Shown: one piece after another, positions 36,692 through 47,761 of the stretch | Position numbering within the stretch: the stretch's first letter is position 1 | Layout: each line of letters starts with the position of its first letter | NCBI GenBank assembly: GCA_022829145.1 | Contig: CM040749.1 | Coordinates: forward strand, 18,933,987-18,997,986 | Origin: Albula goreensis | Lineage: Eukaryota > Chordata > Actinopteri > Albuliformes > Albulidae | Direction: 5' to 3' | DNA: 64,000 nt | Notes under the pieces: model-generated | The model's database searches: none | The model's input: the letters and a program-made list of their open reading frames with translations, nothing else | Told to the model about the DNA's origin: nothing | Program-made: the position numbers and the translations under genes

Positions 36692-38201
36692 ACAACCATA
36701 TCAGCACAGCCACTTTTCACTCTCAAAATAGGAGACAAGTCAATATGAGTGGTGATGTTGAAAAAGGGGGTTGAAATCATATGCATGGACTCATCACTAA
36801 TGGCATCTCCTTTTGGTTTCATGGGAACAGGACCCCCAGAAAATGGGGAATGTTTTCAGAGACTACTTGGCACTCTTACCTGTATGTAAAGTTATGTTTC
36901 TATTAAGTTCTACATACAGTACAAGAATTCCAATCTATAGTTTCAAACTCAGATCACTGAATAAAATGTCACCGTTATGTGATATATCACTCCTCGTGGG
37001 AGTTACGCTGCCTGGTTTACATCATCTAAAGAGCTTTCAGCATAAAAGAACTGGCGTTTCAGAAGCCATTTAATCAAATGGCATGCATTTTGAAACGTTT
37101 TTCTAAAATGGTTAAAATGTGCTTCAAGAGGCACCCACATGCAAAACAGGGGCTGACAACTGGCGACAAATGCAAAGTATCTCACAGAAGATGTGCGTTG
37201 AAACAAATAGCTGTGTAAAGCTCTCTCCAGGGAGTGACATTATGGACTATTTCATACCTATTCTGTACCCTGTTCGCTGAAAGCATTAAGTGTATGTAGA
37301 ATTAAATAAGGCATGACGATATATGACATTTATGAACAGTCAAAACATGGCCAAATCTGGCACCATATGTTCAGCAAATGTTGTTCCGATTAGTCCTGCA
37401 TGTTTTAAATGGACATCATTCTATTCCATTAAATGTTCTACCAGTACACATTTATTGGTGTCATAACACCCCGAGCAGAAAACACAGAGTATTACAAAGA
37501 CATGCAGAGTATAATTTCTGATGTGCAGACACTGAACAAATCCATTCTGAGGTTCAATCAAAGATGGAGAAAAAACTAAATAATTTTCTGTCAGCTCATA
37601 ATCATACCTAGATTAAAAAGGGAAGTGCATCCATAGGGCGTGTATGTCAACAATATGATGAGTACAGCTTTAGCTGCAGCTCTGAGACATTCATGTGTGA
37701 TTTTATTTTCACATTTCATAAACTAACAAGTATAACAGTAGCTTACAAGGCTGTAGCTAAGGGCAGTATTTTTAATAATATCTAGTGCAAAACAGCTGGG
37801 CCTATATGTAATATGTCCATGTTATATATATCTAAAGAACATAACAGTGGCTTATGCAGTCAATATGTGAAACTTATGCCTTAAACTGTCTTTTGGTTTT
37901 ATTTCCAAATTCAATTCTCCACAATAGTGACTGGTTTTTATGTTGTGCCCAGTTTTTGTTTTTTCTTCTTCTGAACTTCTTTGAACAGGTATTTTGTTTC
38001 CAAAGCTATATCTTCTTTTTATATTTTCAATCATTCTCACACAGCGTTCTGCATGAAATGTTGGATTTCATTTTAACTATAGGACTCTTACCTACCTCTT
38101 AGCTTGCTTCTATTCCAATATGGCATACGTAATAAAATAAAACAGTTAAGTGAAACAATATTTTGCAAGTAATGGAAAACAGTATGCATGGATTTTCCAA
38201 A

Positions 38202-38225
38202 AAAATTAATATCAAAATTAATATC
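38202..38225. repeat. 12-bp exact tandem duplication
   Basis: AAAATTAATATC occurs twice in tandem. Confidence 0.9.
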
Positions 38226-39072
38226 AAGTCTCGGAGTATAACCTAACCACAGCAATGTGTTTTTAGGAGGTCATTGTTATAAGATATTATGATTTTTATC
38301 TTTTATTTAATAATTACTTTTGCCTTTAAAAATGTTCCTTTTGCTTACAAACAAGTTAAACAATGTTGTATAAATACACACAAATATAATAAACACATTC
38401 ATATTCAAGGGAAACAAAAAATCTATTTCATTTTCAGTCTAGAAATTACATCACACTCAATTTTATCAAAAATAAACCCTGGACCTTAGCTTGGGAGGAA
38501 GCAGAAATGCATAATATTTGGGTAGTTTGTCAAAGGAGACAGGCAAATTAGTCTCTTCAGATTTCCATCACAATAGTGCAGGTAAATATTGAATCTCTCT
38601 AGTTGCATTTAGAAAAATAATCATTTTCAAAAATTGCTTCTGGGCCTTAGAATAAAATGCATGGTAAGAAATTATGCCCATGACAAAAATGTGGAGCCAT
38701 CCTTAATATTCAATCTATGATGGGATTTTTCTCAAAACATGTAGTTCAAACAAAGGGGAATTTCAAAATACAAGCCCTGACTGTCAAACGGGAATTGTGT
38801 GAAGCTTAGTGCAGGAGTCTCTCTCCCTATACATTCCAGGCCACTTTGTGAGCAGATTGCAGTCTCTTTTCCCAGGCTGCTGCCGCAGATGAGGCACTGA
38901 ACACAGCAACGCACTTCAAGTGAAAAAGTGCAGGAAAACTGTGACTCTGGAAAATCTTCTGTCCCCAGTGAAAAGGAAACAAACACTTGAGAAAAGTATT
39001 CATATCTGTGCATGTCTGAATGGTATGCAATGCACTTATATTCACATCATTAATATCTCTCCATTTCTTTCT

Positions 39073-39128
39073 CACACACGCACAACAACACACAAGCATG
39101 CACACATGCACCCACACTAGCACACATC
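39073..39128. repeat. Imperfect CA-rich repeat
   Basis: An interrupted CACACA/GCACAC/CAACA low-complexity tract of about 55 bases. Confidence 0.85.
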
Positions 39129-39316
39129 TAAATACAAATGCAGTTTAGTTCATGTTATCAATGGAGTCAGCTCATTATCACATACTTTCATGTGTTGGAT
39201 TGTATTTTTACCTCCTCATACCTTCGTAAACATTTTATCACATACCTCAACACATAAAAAATAAAATTACAAATAGTTAAACTCTCATCTTCATAAATCT
39301 AATGTTATTAAAGTAC

Positions 39317-39336
39317 CAAATTATGTCAAATTATGT
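39317..39336. repeat. 10-bp exact tandem duplication
   Basis: CAAATTATGT occurs twice in tandem. Confidence 0.9.
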
Positions 39337-39594
39337 CTTTGTTTTATTTTATTTCTTTCACTATTGCTCAATGCTGATGAAACTGAACACAAAGGCTACC
39401 CGCCATTTGGGGAAGGAAGGCGGAGTGCCTGTTCTGATTCTCACTGTATCAGCATGGGAGACCGGAGGGGGGTAGACACCTCAGTGACTGTAAGTCTACA
39501 AACACCCTGGCTCTGCCTTAAACAATGCTGATGAATATTCAAAGACATCCTCACATATACAGGAAATCCCTACCAGCCATTTAGAAAATACAGC

Positions 39595-39710
39595 CTTTTA
39601 ATTATTGCACCCCAAAATGAAGATCCTCTGCCCAGCCCCATTTCCTACCTCCCAGCTTTTAATTAACTAAATTACAACACATTCCTTACAATTAATTACT
39701 GCAGGGGATA
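39595..39710. promoter_or_regulatory. Homeodomain-motif cluster
   Basis: TTTTAATTATTGC, CTTTTAATTAACTAAATTAC and ACAATTAATTACTGC occur within about 110 bases around a GC-richer centre. The arrangement resembles conserved developmental enhancers. Confidence 0.3.
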
Positions 39711-40700
39711 GTCTATTTTATTTTAGTTGAGACAAAAGAAATATCCTCCAGTCATGCAAACCCACCATATAAACTGTTACAAAGAGAGTCGAAGCAAACT
39801 GCTGTCCATCTACATTCTGATACAAAATATTCTACAACATACACTATTTTTTTATCCCTTCAACTAATCGTCTGGTGTCTGGTTCCTTCTTTTTTTGCAA
39901 TAGCATATCATAACAACAAAGAAAAGCAGTTCTGAAGATGGCTTAAGGATTCACCACTGTCCTTGAGCGCAGGGTTCTCTGTGACCTTGCACGGGCCGTT
40001 TAAACCAAAGGAAACCCATGCAGACCTGATCAGTGAACATGTATGTCCAGCTGGGCCCATTTCAGGATAGTTCTTCCTTCTGTGGGGTTTACAGCACTGC
40101 ACGCTACAGAATAACACAGGGCCAAAGCAGACACCAATGTACTGTATTCACAGGAACAAACTGACAATTGTCTCCTTTCTGTCGCCAGGTTCAGAAATAG
40201 ACACCTTGGACAGGCAAATTGCAGGGATTGGGGTGAGAATGGCATGGCACATATGGTATTTTCAAATGAATGTTTCTTTTTCGTGTGCAATATGGTCATC
40301 TATTACACTGTATGCTTCTGCAGATTACAGAGAAAGGTAGACCCCCTCGGCCTCAGCATCAGCATCATGGGGCTCATCTGAAACAAGAGGAGTAAGACAG
40401 GCTAAAAGAAAACAGTCTGAAAATGTCGCAAAGGGAAAGCAGCAGTTACAACATTTTATTCTTAGGACATTTTTATGGTGTGTGATTTGGTGTAATGTGA
40501 AACACTACGCCAAATACCTACAAGGAAAGAGCACGTTTTCGGCTTCTGTTCAAGATAGAATGTGTGCACATCAAATGTGCCACTTATTAAGCCAAGGAAT
40601 GGGAGGCTGTCAAATCCATAACTCACTGCACACCGAAAATGGTCTTGGTTCAGAGCCAAACCTGAAACAAAGGTGAGGCACATTCTCTTTGCCTTCATTT
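39711..40700. other. Non-coding stretch with one exon-like unit
   Basis: At 40189-40232 a pyrimidine-rich acceptor (TCTCCTTTCTGTCGCCAG) is followed 44 bases later by GTGAGA. Two frames are open; one reads SEIDTLDRQIAGIG, which looks helical but is too short to assign. Nothing else is recognised. Confidence 0.3.
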
Positions 40701-40930
40701 CTCAACCCAATGTCTCTTTTATTGAGTCATTAACATGCAACACAGCATCTGCTACGACTGCAGCAGAAATGGCTAAATAAACGATTATTATTTAAATCAA
40801 ATATTTGCTCATGCAAATGAGCAGTGGAGATTTTTTTCTCCCTCTGCATTGAGATTGTATTTCACTGACTCTGCTTTACACTGCCAGTGTGGTTTCTTTG
40901 TGGGCAAGAGAGATAAAGCCCTTTAAAAGC
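40700..40930. promoter_or_regulatory. Enhancer-like block with POU octamer in a hairpin
   Basis: TGCTCAT (40806-40812) and ATGAGCA (40817-40823) form a 7-bp stem around GCAA, and the overlapping ATGCAAAT (40811-40818) is a consensus POU octamer. Nearby words include TCATTAACATG, CTAAATAAACGATTATTATT and TGAGTCATTAAC (AP-1-like). No coding frame is present. The enhancer call is inference. Confidence 0.35.
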
Positions 40931-43529
40931 AGGAATGTAAAATGGAGGAAAGAAAATCACAAATCTCTGTGAAAGACTTTGAAGATACAGAAGAGTGATC
41001 GATATTCAAGAAGTGTCTTATATAACAACTGCCTTTTGAAACATTAACTTAAAAATCAGATCAGACTATCAGATAGGCCAGACAGTTAGATTTTTTATTT
41101 TATCACCATCATTTATGCACTTGTTTGCCTTATGAATCCTTTTTAATCTGCTGTTTGCCCTCAGAGAAAAAGCTAAACTCTGAATCACTGACACATATGC
41201 TTCAGGCTCCATAACTATTAACTATTTCCAAGAGCCACCAAGAATAAAATGCTTCGGAGCGCTATGTGACAATGAAAAAGGAGAATGACAACAGGAACAT
41301 GATATCCAGGAAGGAGAAGGACAATGTCTCAATAACTCCTTCATTCATGTATGCAATACAATGTTATGACCACTCTCTCTCTCTCTAATAATAATAATAA
41401 TTTTGCATCATTTCCATCTGTCCACCACTGTTTTGTATTATTTATGTCTTTACTGTTGATTAAATGATCAATCTTTTAAAACAGAACATGAACAGCCTAC
41501 CTCTTTTGTTGGTTAGATATATCATGTATGTTCACTGAGTAAAAAACACATCAGGTGTTAGCTGTAACTGTAATATTATGATTATACCACCATTTTATGA
41601 TCTATATCCATTTTTCCACTCCACTCGAGAAGTTTCAGTTTTAAAATCACATTTATATGCAAAATACTAGATTTAGCATATAGAGGTATTGGCTGATTAA
41701 CTTACTAATTTAGTGTATTCCTCTATTAATTGGTATAGTCCTAATTTGTATGTATGCAACATTCAATACCCAGTTCATGTCAGTTTCTAATTAAATTTCT
41801 GTTCCAATCTGAGTCCACCACCTAGTCAATTCCAATTACAGTTCTTTACACACATATTTGATTCCACTCCCTCCATTGAATAGGAAGTAAGCAATCAATT
41901 TCCAATCCCATTCCAAACAGACCCAATATCTATCTTTTCTATGCATCTCTAATCAGGATTTCCTGACCAGAAATCGTATTAAAGAAACTGATGTCATGTT
42001 CCTCAGGCACAGGGAATATTGGTTCTTTATTACATGGAATTAAAAATTATCTGTATAAATAACCTAAGTGTGACAGTTGATGAAGCTTACTTTTGATTCC
42101 ACAAGCACGATTTTAGGTGTACTTATACACATACTGGTCTACTGATCTACACAGTGTGGGTGACAAGAATTTTGATGAGGACACTGGAGAATCCAGGAAG
42201 TCATGATGTGGAGATTACTGTTTAGCATATATGGCCATAGAGGAAGATCTTTTACCTTATACCTTCCTTACAGACCAAACATGTTCTTCATCCAAAAACA
42301 CCAATCCAAAAACTGGTCCACAGTCATCATTTTCAATTCAAAAATGGCATTGCTCATGTCCCTTTCAGTAACCTTGGACTCATATTTCATTGCCAGTGAC
42401 TTAAAATCTTGAAAAATTACACAGAGCTCAGGTCAATGTCTCTACTTTACATAGCTGTTTGCTGTTGATCTCATGTCATTTATCCTGCCCACAACAAGCC
42501 AAGTACTAGTGCATAAGGGTGATGGAACTGTCCACTTATCTCAAAGTTAAATGTGTGCCAACTTGTTGAAGTTTGAAACAAAGGCCGGAGGGAAGAATGG
42601 TTCTCATGACTTCACTGCTGGATGAATTATAACAGGTTATAATCTCAATGTTTCATATGGATGAAGAATGGGTTCACTCAGATATAATTGCATTTGCTTA
42701 CACAATTTGTTTAGAAAACCTCAATTATATATTATAGATTGATCCTGGTAATTCAATACAAGCACAAAGTGATGAACCACAGTTGTATCATAAGAATCTT
42801 AGCAACTCAAATTAAGCCCACTTCATGCCAAGATTACATAGAATAAAATTCACACAGAGAAGCTCAAATTTAAAAACTGATTTGCCTTTTAATGCGAAAT
42901 GTAACTGTTTAAGGTATTTCCAATAGTGTTACTGCTCATGCAATGGACCATAAAAGTGTACTTTTGACTATTCATACCCATTTTCATGTTACTATGAGCT
43001 AAAACAATGTCTGCTATTTTTCCAAATACAAATGAGTGATATAACATCTGACTCATATTTCTGTGAACTAGAAACATGAGTCACACAATTTACAGACTGC
43101 CAAGATGTGATCCATAAGTGACTTTTTTGAAAGCCTTTTTCATGCCACAAGAATATCTTGCGAGACAGAAAATGTGTGAATCTACTTTTACTAGGTCCTT
43201 TTATACCCAGTAGGAGGGCATGTGTGGGAGGAGTTTGGGAAGTTATTTAGTTAAGTTATACAATTACTGACCTTGATTCTTTAGTTCTCACAAAGATGGG
43301 TGTTCAGATCTGAGTGGTGTATGTAACGTCCCTGCTAGACACTGCTAAAGAGATTACATAGTTTTGGAAGGCCGATAGAGTCTGCAGATGCTGGACTCAA
43401 TTATTTGGGACAGGGGGCCCTCTTAGAAGGCAGAGTCACAGACAAGTGTGACTGGAGGAGAGCAGAATATGTTGAGGCTGCGACTGCTGTACTCACTGCC
43501 TGGCCCGGCATTCAGAATTCACCCTCCAC
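40931..43529. other. AT-rich non-coding stretch
   Basis: No gene or element is recognised beyond the CT/AAT microsatellite at 41373-41400. Confidence 0.5.
41373..41400. repeat. Compound (CT)7(AAT)n microsatellite
   Basis: Seven CT units are followed immediately by four to five AAT units. Confidence 0.9.
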
Positions 43530-43600
43530 AGCACCTATTAATTACAGCATTGGTTAATTAGCCACTTAATTGGACTAATGCAGCACTTTCCCGAGGTCAT
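43530..43600. promoter_or_regulatory. Dense homeodomain-site cluster, probable enhancer core
   Basis: ATTAATTA (43537-43544), TTAATTAG (43554-43561), CTTAATTGG (43565-43573) and ACTAATG (43574-43580) lie within 45 bases at roughly half- to whole-turn spacing. Flanking sequence is GC-richer and free of repeats. This is the densest such cluster in the window and is typical of ancient conserved enhancers bound by homeodomain factors. Confidence 0.4.
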
Positions 43601-44070
43601 GAGCTGCTGATCAGACTAACATTCCTTCATTATTGTCATTACTCTCATCACTGTGTACACTCTTCTTCAGAGTAAGTGCTACAGAAAAATACACTGAACA
43701 TTGAATGCCTGTCCCAAAGTTAATTTAAGAATCGTTTATCAATCCTTACAGACCATTCTGTGGACTAAAAATGATATTCAACAGCTGCAGAAAGAATGGT
43801 CATGAATATTTTGAGGAACAATGTCAATAAATTTGCGTGGCTTTTAATAAATACTTCAAGCTATGTTTCCAGGCTTCTACAGTGGCATTGATTTTTAATC
43901 TCCATGCAAAAGCCAATGGTATTCTAAAACCCTTTACTATTTAATGTGTCAGCTGAAGACATAGGAGAGACATGCAGACGCACCAAAGAAATCTGCCAAT
44001 CAATACGATTAGAACTCCAATGACTTCCAATCAGCTCCCCATAATTTCATTTTCTTTTTTTCTTTTTCAG
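43601..44070. other. Intron-like non-coding stretch
   Basis: There is no gene. It ends in a very strong pyrimidine tract (TTTTCTTTTTTTCTTTTTCAG) forming the acceptor of the microexon candidate. Confidence 0.4.
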
Positions 44071-44088
44071 ATGAGCCAAGTAACAGAG
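44071..44088 (+). CDS. 18-nt microexon candidate
   Basis: A nearly pure pyrimidine tract of about 20 bases and CAG acceptor precede 18 bases, ATGAGCCAAGTAACAGAG, which end in GAG/GTAAAT, a fair donor. The length is a multiple of three, as usual for regulated neural microexons. Read in the phase left by the exon candidate at 25557-25650 it gives MSQVTE; another phase gives DEPSNR inside split codons. A strong polypyrimidine tract directly upstream is characteristic of microexons. Chance pairing of splice signals remains a real alternative. Confidence 0.3.
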
Positions 44089-46890
44089 GTAAATATCAAA
44101 TCAAATTAACCCTGGTTAAGAACACAATGGCAAAGAAAAAAAATCAATATTTGAACAGCGCTCAGCCTATGCATTTTAAGCAGTTCTGTCATAGACGCTG
44201 AAATATGTTCATCATTTTTTTTTACTGTCTGAATTATTTAAAATATTCTGCAATTTTTATCAGAGGCTGTTCAAAATGATCACTGGGGTGGAGCAAGGCC
44301 TGGAAAATTTCCACTTATCACTATCCTCTGCCAAAAATTCCATGAAAAATATATGACCTTTAATATGTAGGTAAATTTGTATATAAATTGCATCATCTGC
44401 CTCCTGGCTCTAGAATCTGATAGCAGTCATCAGCAGATAGTGCAAACATAGAAGCTCAAAAGAGCTTGGAGAATAATAGGAACAATAACAACTTCCACTT
44501 CCAAACCTTGTCTTTAAAAATGGTTGGTAACAATCAGCCCCGAGGGACATGGCAGGTAGAAATTAATTTTCCATGATACAGGGATCCCTTTTAGCAGTCT
44601 GAAAAAGCATTATTATAGTAGAGGTATAGCTTTTTCTTTCACTAACATCAGTAATTAAATGCAGGAAAATAATTTGCGCATGGTCTGACTATTGCATTTG
44701 GCTGAAAAACTTGCATGATTCTGTGCCATTATACTATGATTTTCTATACAGTTATTGAGAGCAGATACTAATATGGACATATTCCAAACTCTGCTCACAC
44801 AAACAAAATTGTCTGCCCTTGTAATATATTTTGCATTTGTTTCTGACATGACATTACGCCATGAAACTGGTGTAAGAATTATCAGTAATGTATTCAGTAT
44901 TCTTTGGCAATAAGGTCCCACATGACCATTTTATTTATTTTTCACTTATTGCTATGCAGAATACCGTACCCTCCCTGGTAATAATTGCATTCTGTGTTAC
45001 GTTACACTGGTAATTAATTCACAGACAGGAAACAAGGGCCTCTAACTACACACATGCTCACAATATTGCATAAATATGGATTAAATCACAAACATATACA
45101 CTACACAGAATATATGCATGTCTGATTAGCAGGTCCTCAAAAATATTGTCCGACATTTTTTCAGCATCCAGAAACAACATGATGGAGAGTGTGAGAGGAA
45201 AAACACTTGTTATTTTAATTGGTCAGGAATCATTATGCCACTGATGTCCCAAATGAGCTCCTACACATATTTAAGCTGCCTGACTTTAAATGTCATTCAT
45301 TTCATTAAGCCCAATTAAAATCCAGTTTTTATAAAGCACATCTTTTTCCAATCAATGATCAACAATGTTGAATTACTGTATACTTTCTTTACTGAACAAA
45401 ACACACCTGTGCCTTTGTCATTTCAAAGCCCATTCTGGGCAAGAATATTGGCTAACAGTATCCAAGCCAAGAAGTCTGAATAATTCATGGGGCAAATCTG
45501 GGTGATTACCATACTATATTCCAATTTTGTTTTTTCTCATTTCTCCAGTTTTTATCTTTGGACTAGAAATCAATGGCAGGCTGCACCTTCTTTGTGCCAG
45601 CTCATGACTGAAACAAATCTTCATGGGTTTAAAAAATGTAGGAATGTAAAGGAAGCATGTTAAAGCATTCTTTAAACTGTTTCCTAAAACAAGTCTGTGA
45701 GTCTCTCACATTGCAGTGCTTGTTTCTTCATTAGCATATACAAAAAAAGGTACCTTCATACACCTCATGAACCTCACACAATGTCCAGATCATTTACATT
45801 TGCAGACATCTGTCAAGCATGCTGCTGTAGCAGAGTTAAATCAGTAGTATCAAATTAAGAATAATGATAAAATCCAATTTATTCTCTCACTGGAAAACAT
45901 CAGGCATCAGTGCCCAGTGTCACTACAGATTAAATCCTGCTTTGCCACAAGGAGGATGTCACTTCAATTTAGCTCTGTAGTTTGAAAGCAATGACCACTG
46001 TCAGTCCTGTCCATATCAGAGCACGGATTCCTTTAATTGAAATTAGAGAATGTTAAATTATATCATAAATGGGCCACAAAAATGAGCCTGGGTTAACCAG
46101 AGTGACATTTTTTCAAAAGGAAGGAAACAGCCTTCAACATAAGGAAACTGGGGCTAGAAAATAAGAGGATGCTTGCATGCGCCTCCTGGTTCTTTGCGTA
46201 TTATTTCGCATGGAAAGAGTTTTTCGTTCTCCACACAAGAATGTGCTCCACATACTTTTCTGCTGTTTAAAAATGACTCAAATGGACAACAATAAGGTAT
46301 AAGTATGAAACTCTGATCTGAAGCTGTTCAGTTCGACACCAAGGCACAGATGTGTGAATAATTCAGCTGCTGATCCAGAGATACCATGTCTTCCCACGTC
46401 TATTGACTGTGACTGTCTACACGAGGGAAGTGAGCGAGCTCTTCTGGGTCTGGAGGCAGAATACGCTGATGCATCATTGTGCAAATCAGGGTTTCTCTCC
46501 CCACTCCTCCAGCCCGACTGCAGCAGGAAACCAACAACAAACAATCAAACCCTGCCTGTGGTGCACTGTATCATTAGGGAACTGGGTTTCAAAGCCTTTG
46601 TCTGCATTTTTCAATATTTCAAAAATCACAAAAAGAACAGAAACCATATGGCACTGTACATTTAATAACATGCTTATAGACCTGACCAAATATGACCAGA
46701 TGCTTTTATTTAATAATTAATGTCTGGCTGAAATGAACTTTGATTTCATTGATCTGACCATGTCTAAGGGAGGCACATTGATGAGTTACCTTTGATAGAT
46801 TTGCATCCAAACTGCCTTAACAATTCTAATGGTGAAACAATGTATTGAACACATTAACAAAGCAGCACACATTTGCAAAAGCATATTTCT
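44089..46890. other. AT-rich non-coding stretch
   Basis: No gene is supported. From about 46354 to 46720 three frames on two strands are open at once, with unrelated low-quality peptides, which argues against coding. A strong acceptor-like TTTTTTCTCATTTCTCCAG at about 45548 is not followed by a clear donor. Confidence 0.45.
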
Positions 46891-46900
46891 CTCACTGGTG

Positions 46901-46919
46901 TCAGTAATGTTATTACTGA
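46901..46919. repeat. 8-bp perfect hairpin
   Basis: TCAGTAAT and ATTACTGA form a perfect stem with loop GTT. A second 7-bp palindrome (CAGCACT, C, AGTGCTG) lies at 46976-46990. Confidence 0.85.
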
Positions 46920-47689
46920 GAATGATTTGTTTAGTGTAGGCAAGTGTCTGTTTATTGGGTGGGTCAGGGTTAATGCAGCACTCAGTGCTGGGTTAGAATT
47001 AGTGCAACAATTTCATCATAAAGCACAACCCACTGTGGCTGGTGCAATAACGTAGTTTGATTCTTTTAGCCTTGCCTTCACACAAGCTTTCATAAAAATC
47101 ACAATTGAACCTTGCAAGGAAAACAAACATTTAAATAACGTGAGGCTGCATGTATGTATGTATTCGGAGGCATCTGAAGCTGTTGGTTTTAAACCTTAGA
47201 ATCTGATTTCTCACTTGAAGGAAGGGTTGAATTAAGATGGCGTGAAGGCTGGACGTGCGAATTAATTCCCACAGGATGGTGGTCTGACACTTGCAGCAGG
47301 AGACTTCATCACACAAGCAGGCAGACACCAGCAGGAAACAAGCACACAGAGCAGTTGAATTAAAGAAAGTGGGTTGGACCACAGACAGGTGAGCTGTCAA
47401 TCAGAAGCAGCATGTGGGGGGTTGGGGTTTGGATGAGGGGGTATGGAGGCCTGAGTGCCCATGAGCAGGTGCTGGTGGCCGCAGGGGCTAGGCCTGCTTC
47501 CATCCTCGTGTGGAGAGCGTGGGACACACACATCCGGGATTAGGTGATTGGAGCGGATAGGGGTTGGGGGCGGGGCTAATCGTGAGACAGGCACATTGGC
47601 ACTCTGCACTCAGAAGGGTACTTCTCTCTGCACAAATTGCTACTCCTGGCAATACTGGCTGCCATCGCTTTTTTCCAAGATTAACTCTG
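46920..47689. other. Non-coding stretch with a GC-rich part at 47380-47600
   Basis: G-rich, moderately CpG-containing sequence around 47400-47580 has no coding frame of note. It could be an unrecognised regulatory element. Confidence 0.35.
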
Positions 47690-47761
47690 AGGGGAGGCTG
47701 AGGAAAAAGGAACGGGAGGGAGGGATGGAGGGAACAAGCAAGAAAGGGAGGAAGGGAGGGC
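47690..47761. repeat. Polypurine (GGGA/GGAA) tract
   Basis: About 70 bases of G/A-rich low-complexity sequence with repeated GGGAGGGA and GGAAGGGA words. Confidence 0.8.

Larger units (their letters stand above)
36692..39594. other. AT-rich non-coding stretch
   Basis: No gene is supported. A - strand donor-like CAG/GTAAGA lies at about 36880, but every frame of its hypothetical exon is closed. Imperfect CA-rich sequence is at about 39073-39128. Confidence 0.45.

Noticed and set aside
36881-36957. - strand exon-like unit ending CAG/GTAAGA
   Set aside because: All frames are closed and the acceptor is poor.
46278-46720. Overlapping frames of 88-105 codons on both strands
   Set aside because: Several frames open at once with unrelated peptides indicate chance lack of stops rather than coding.
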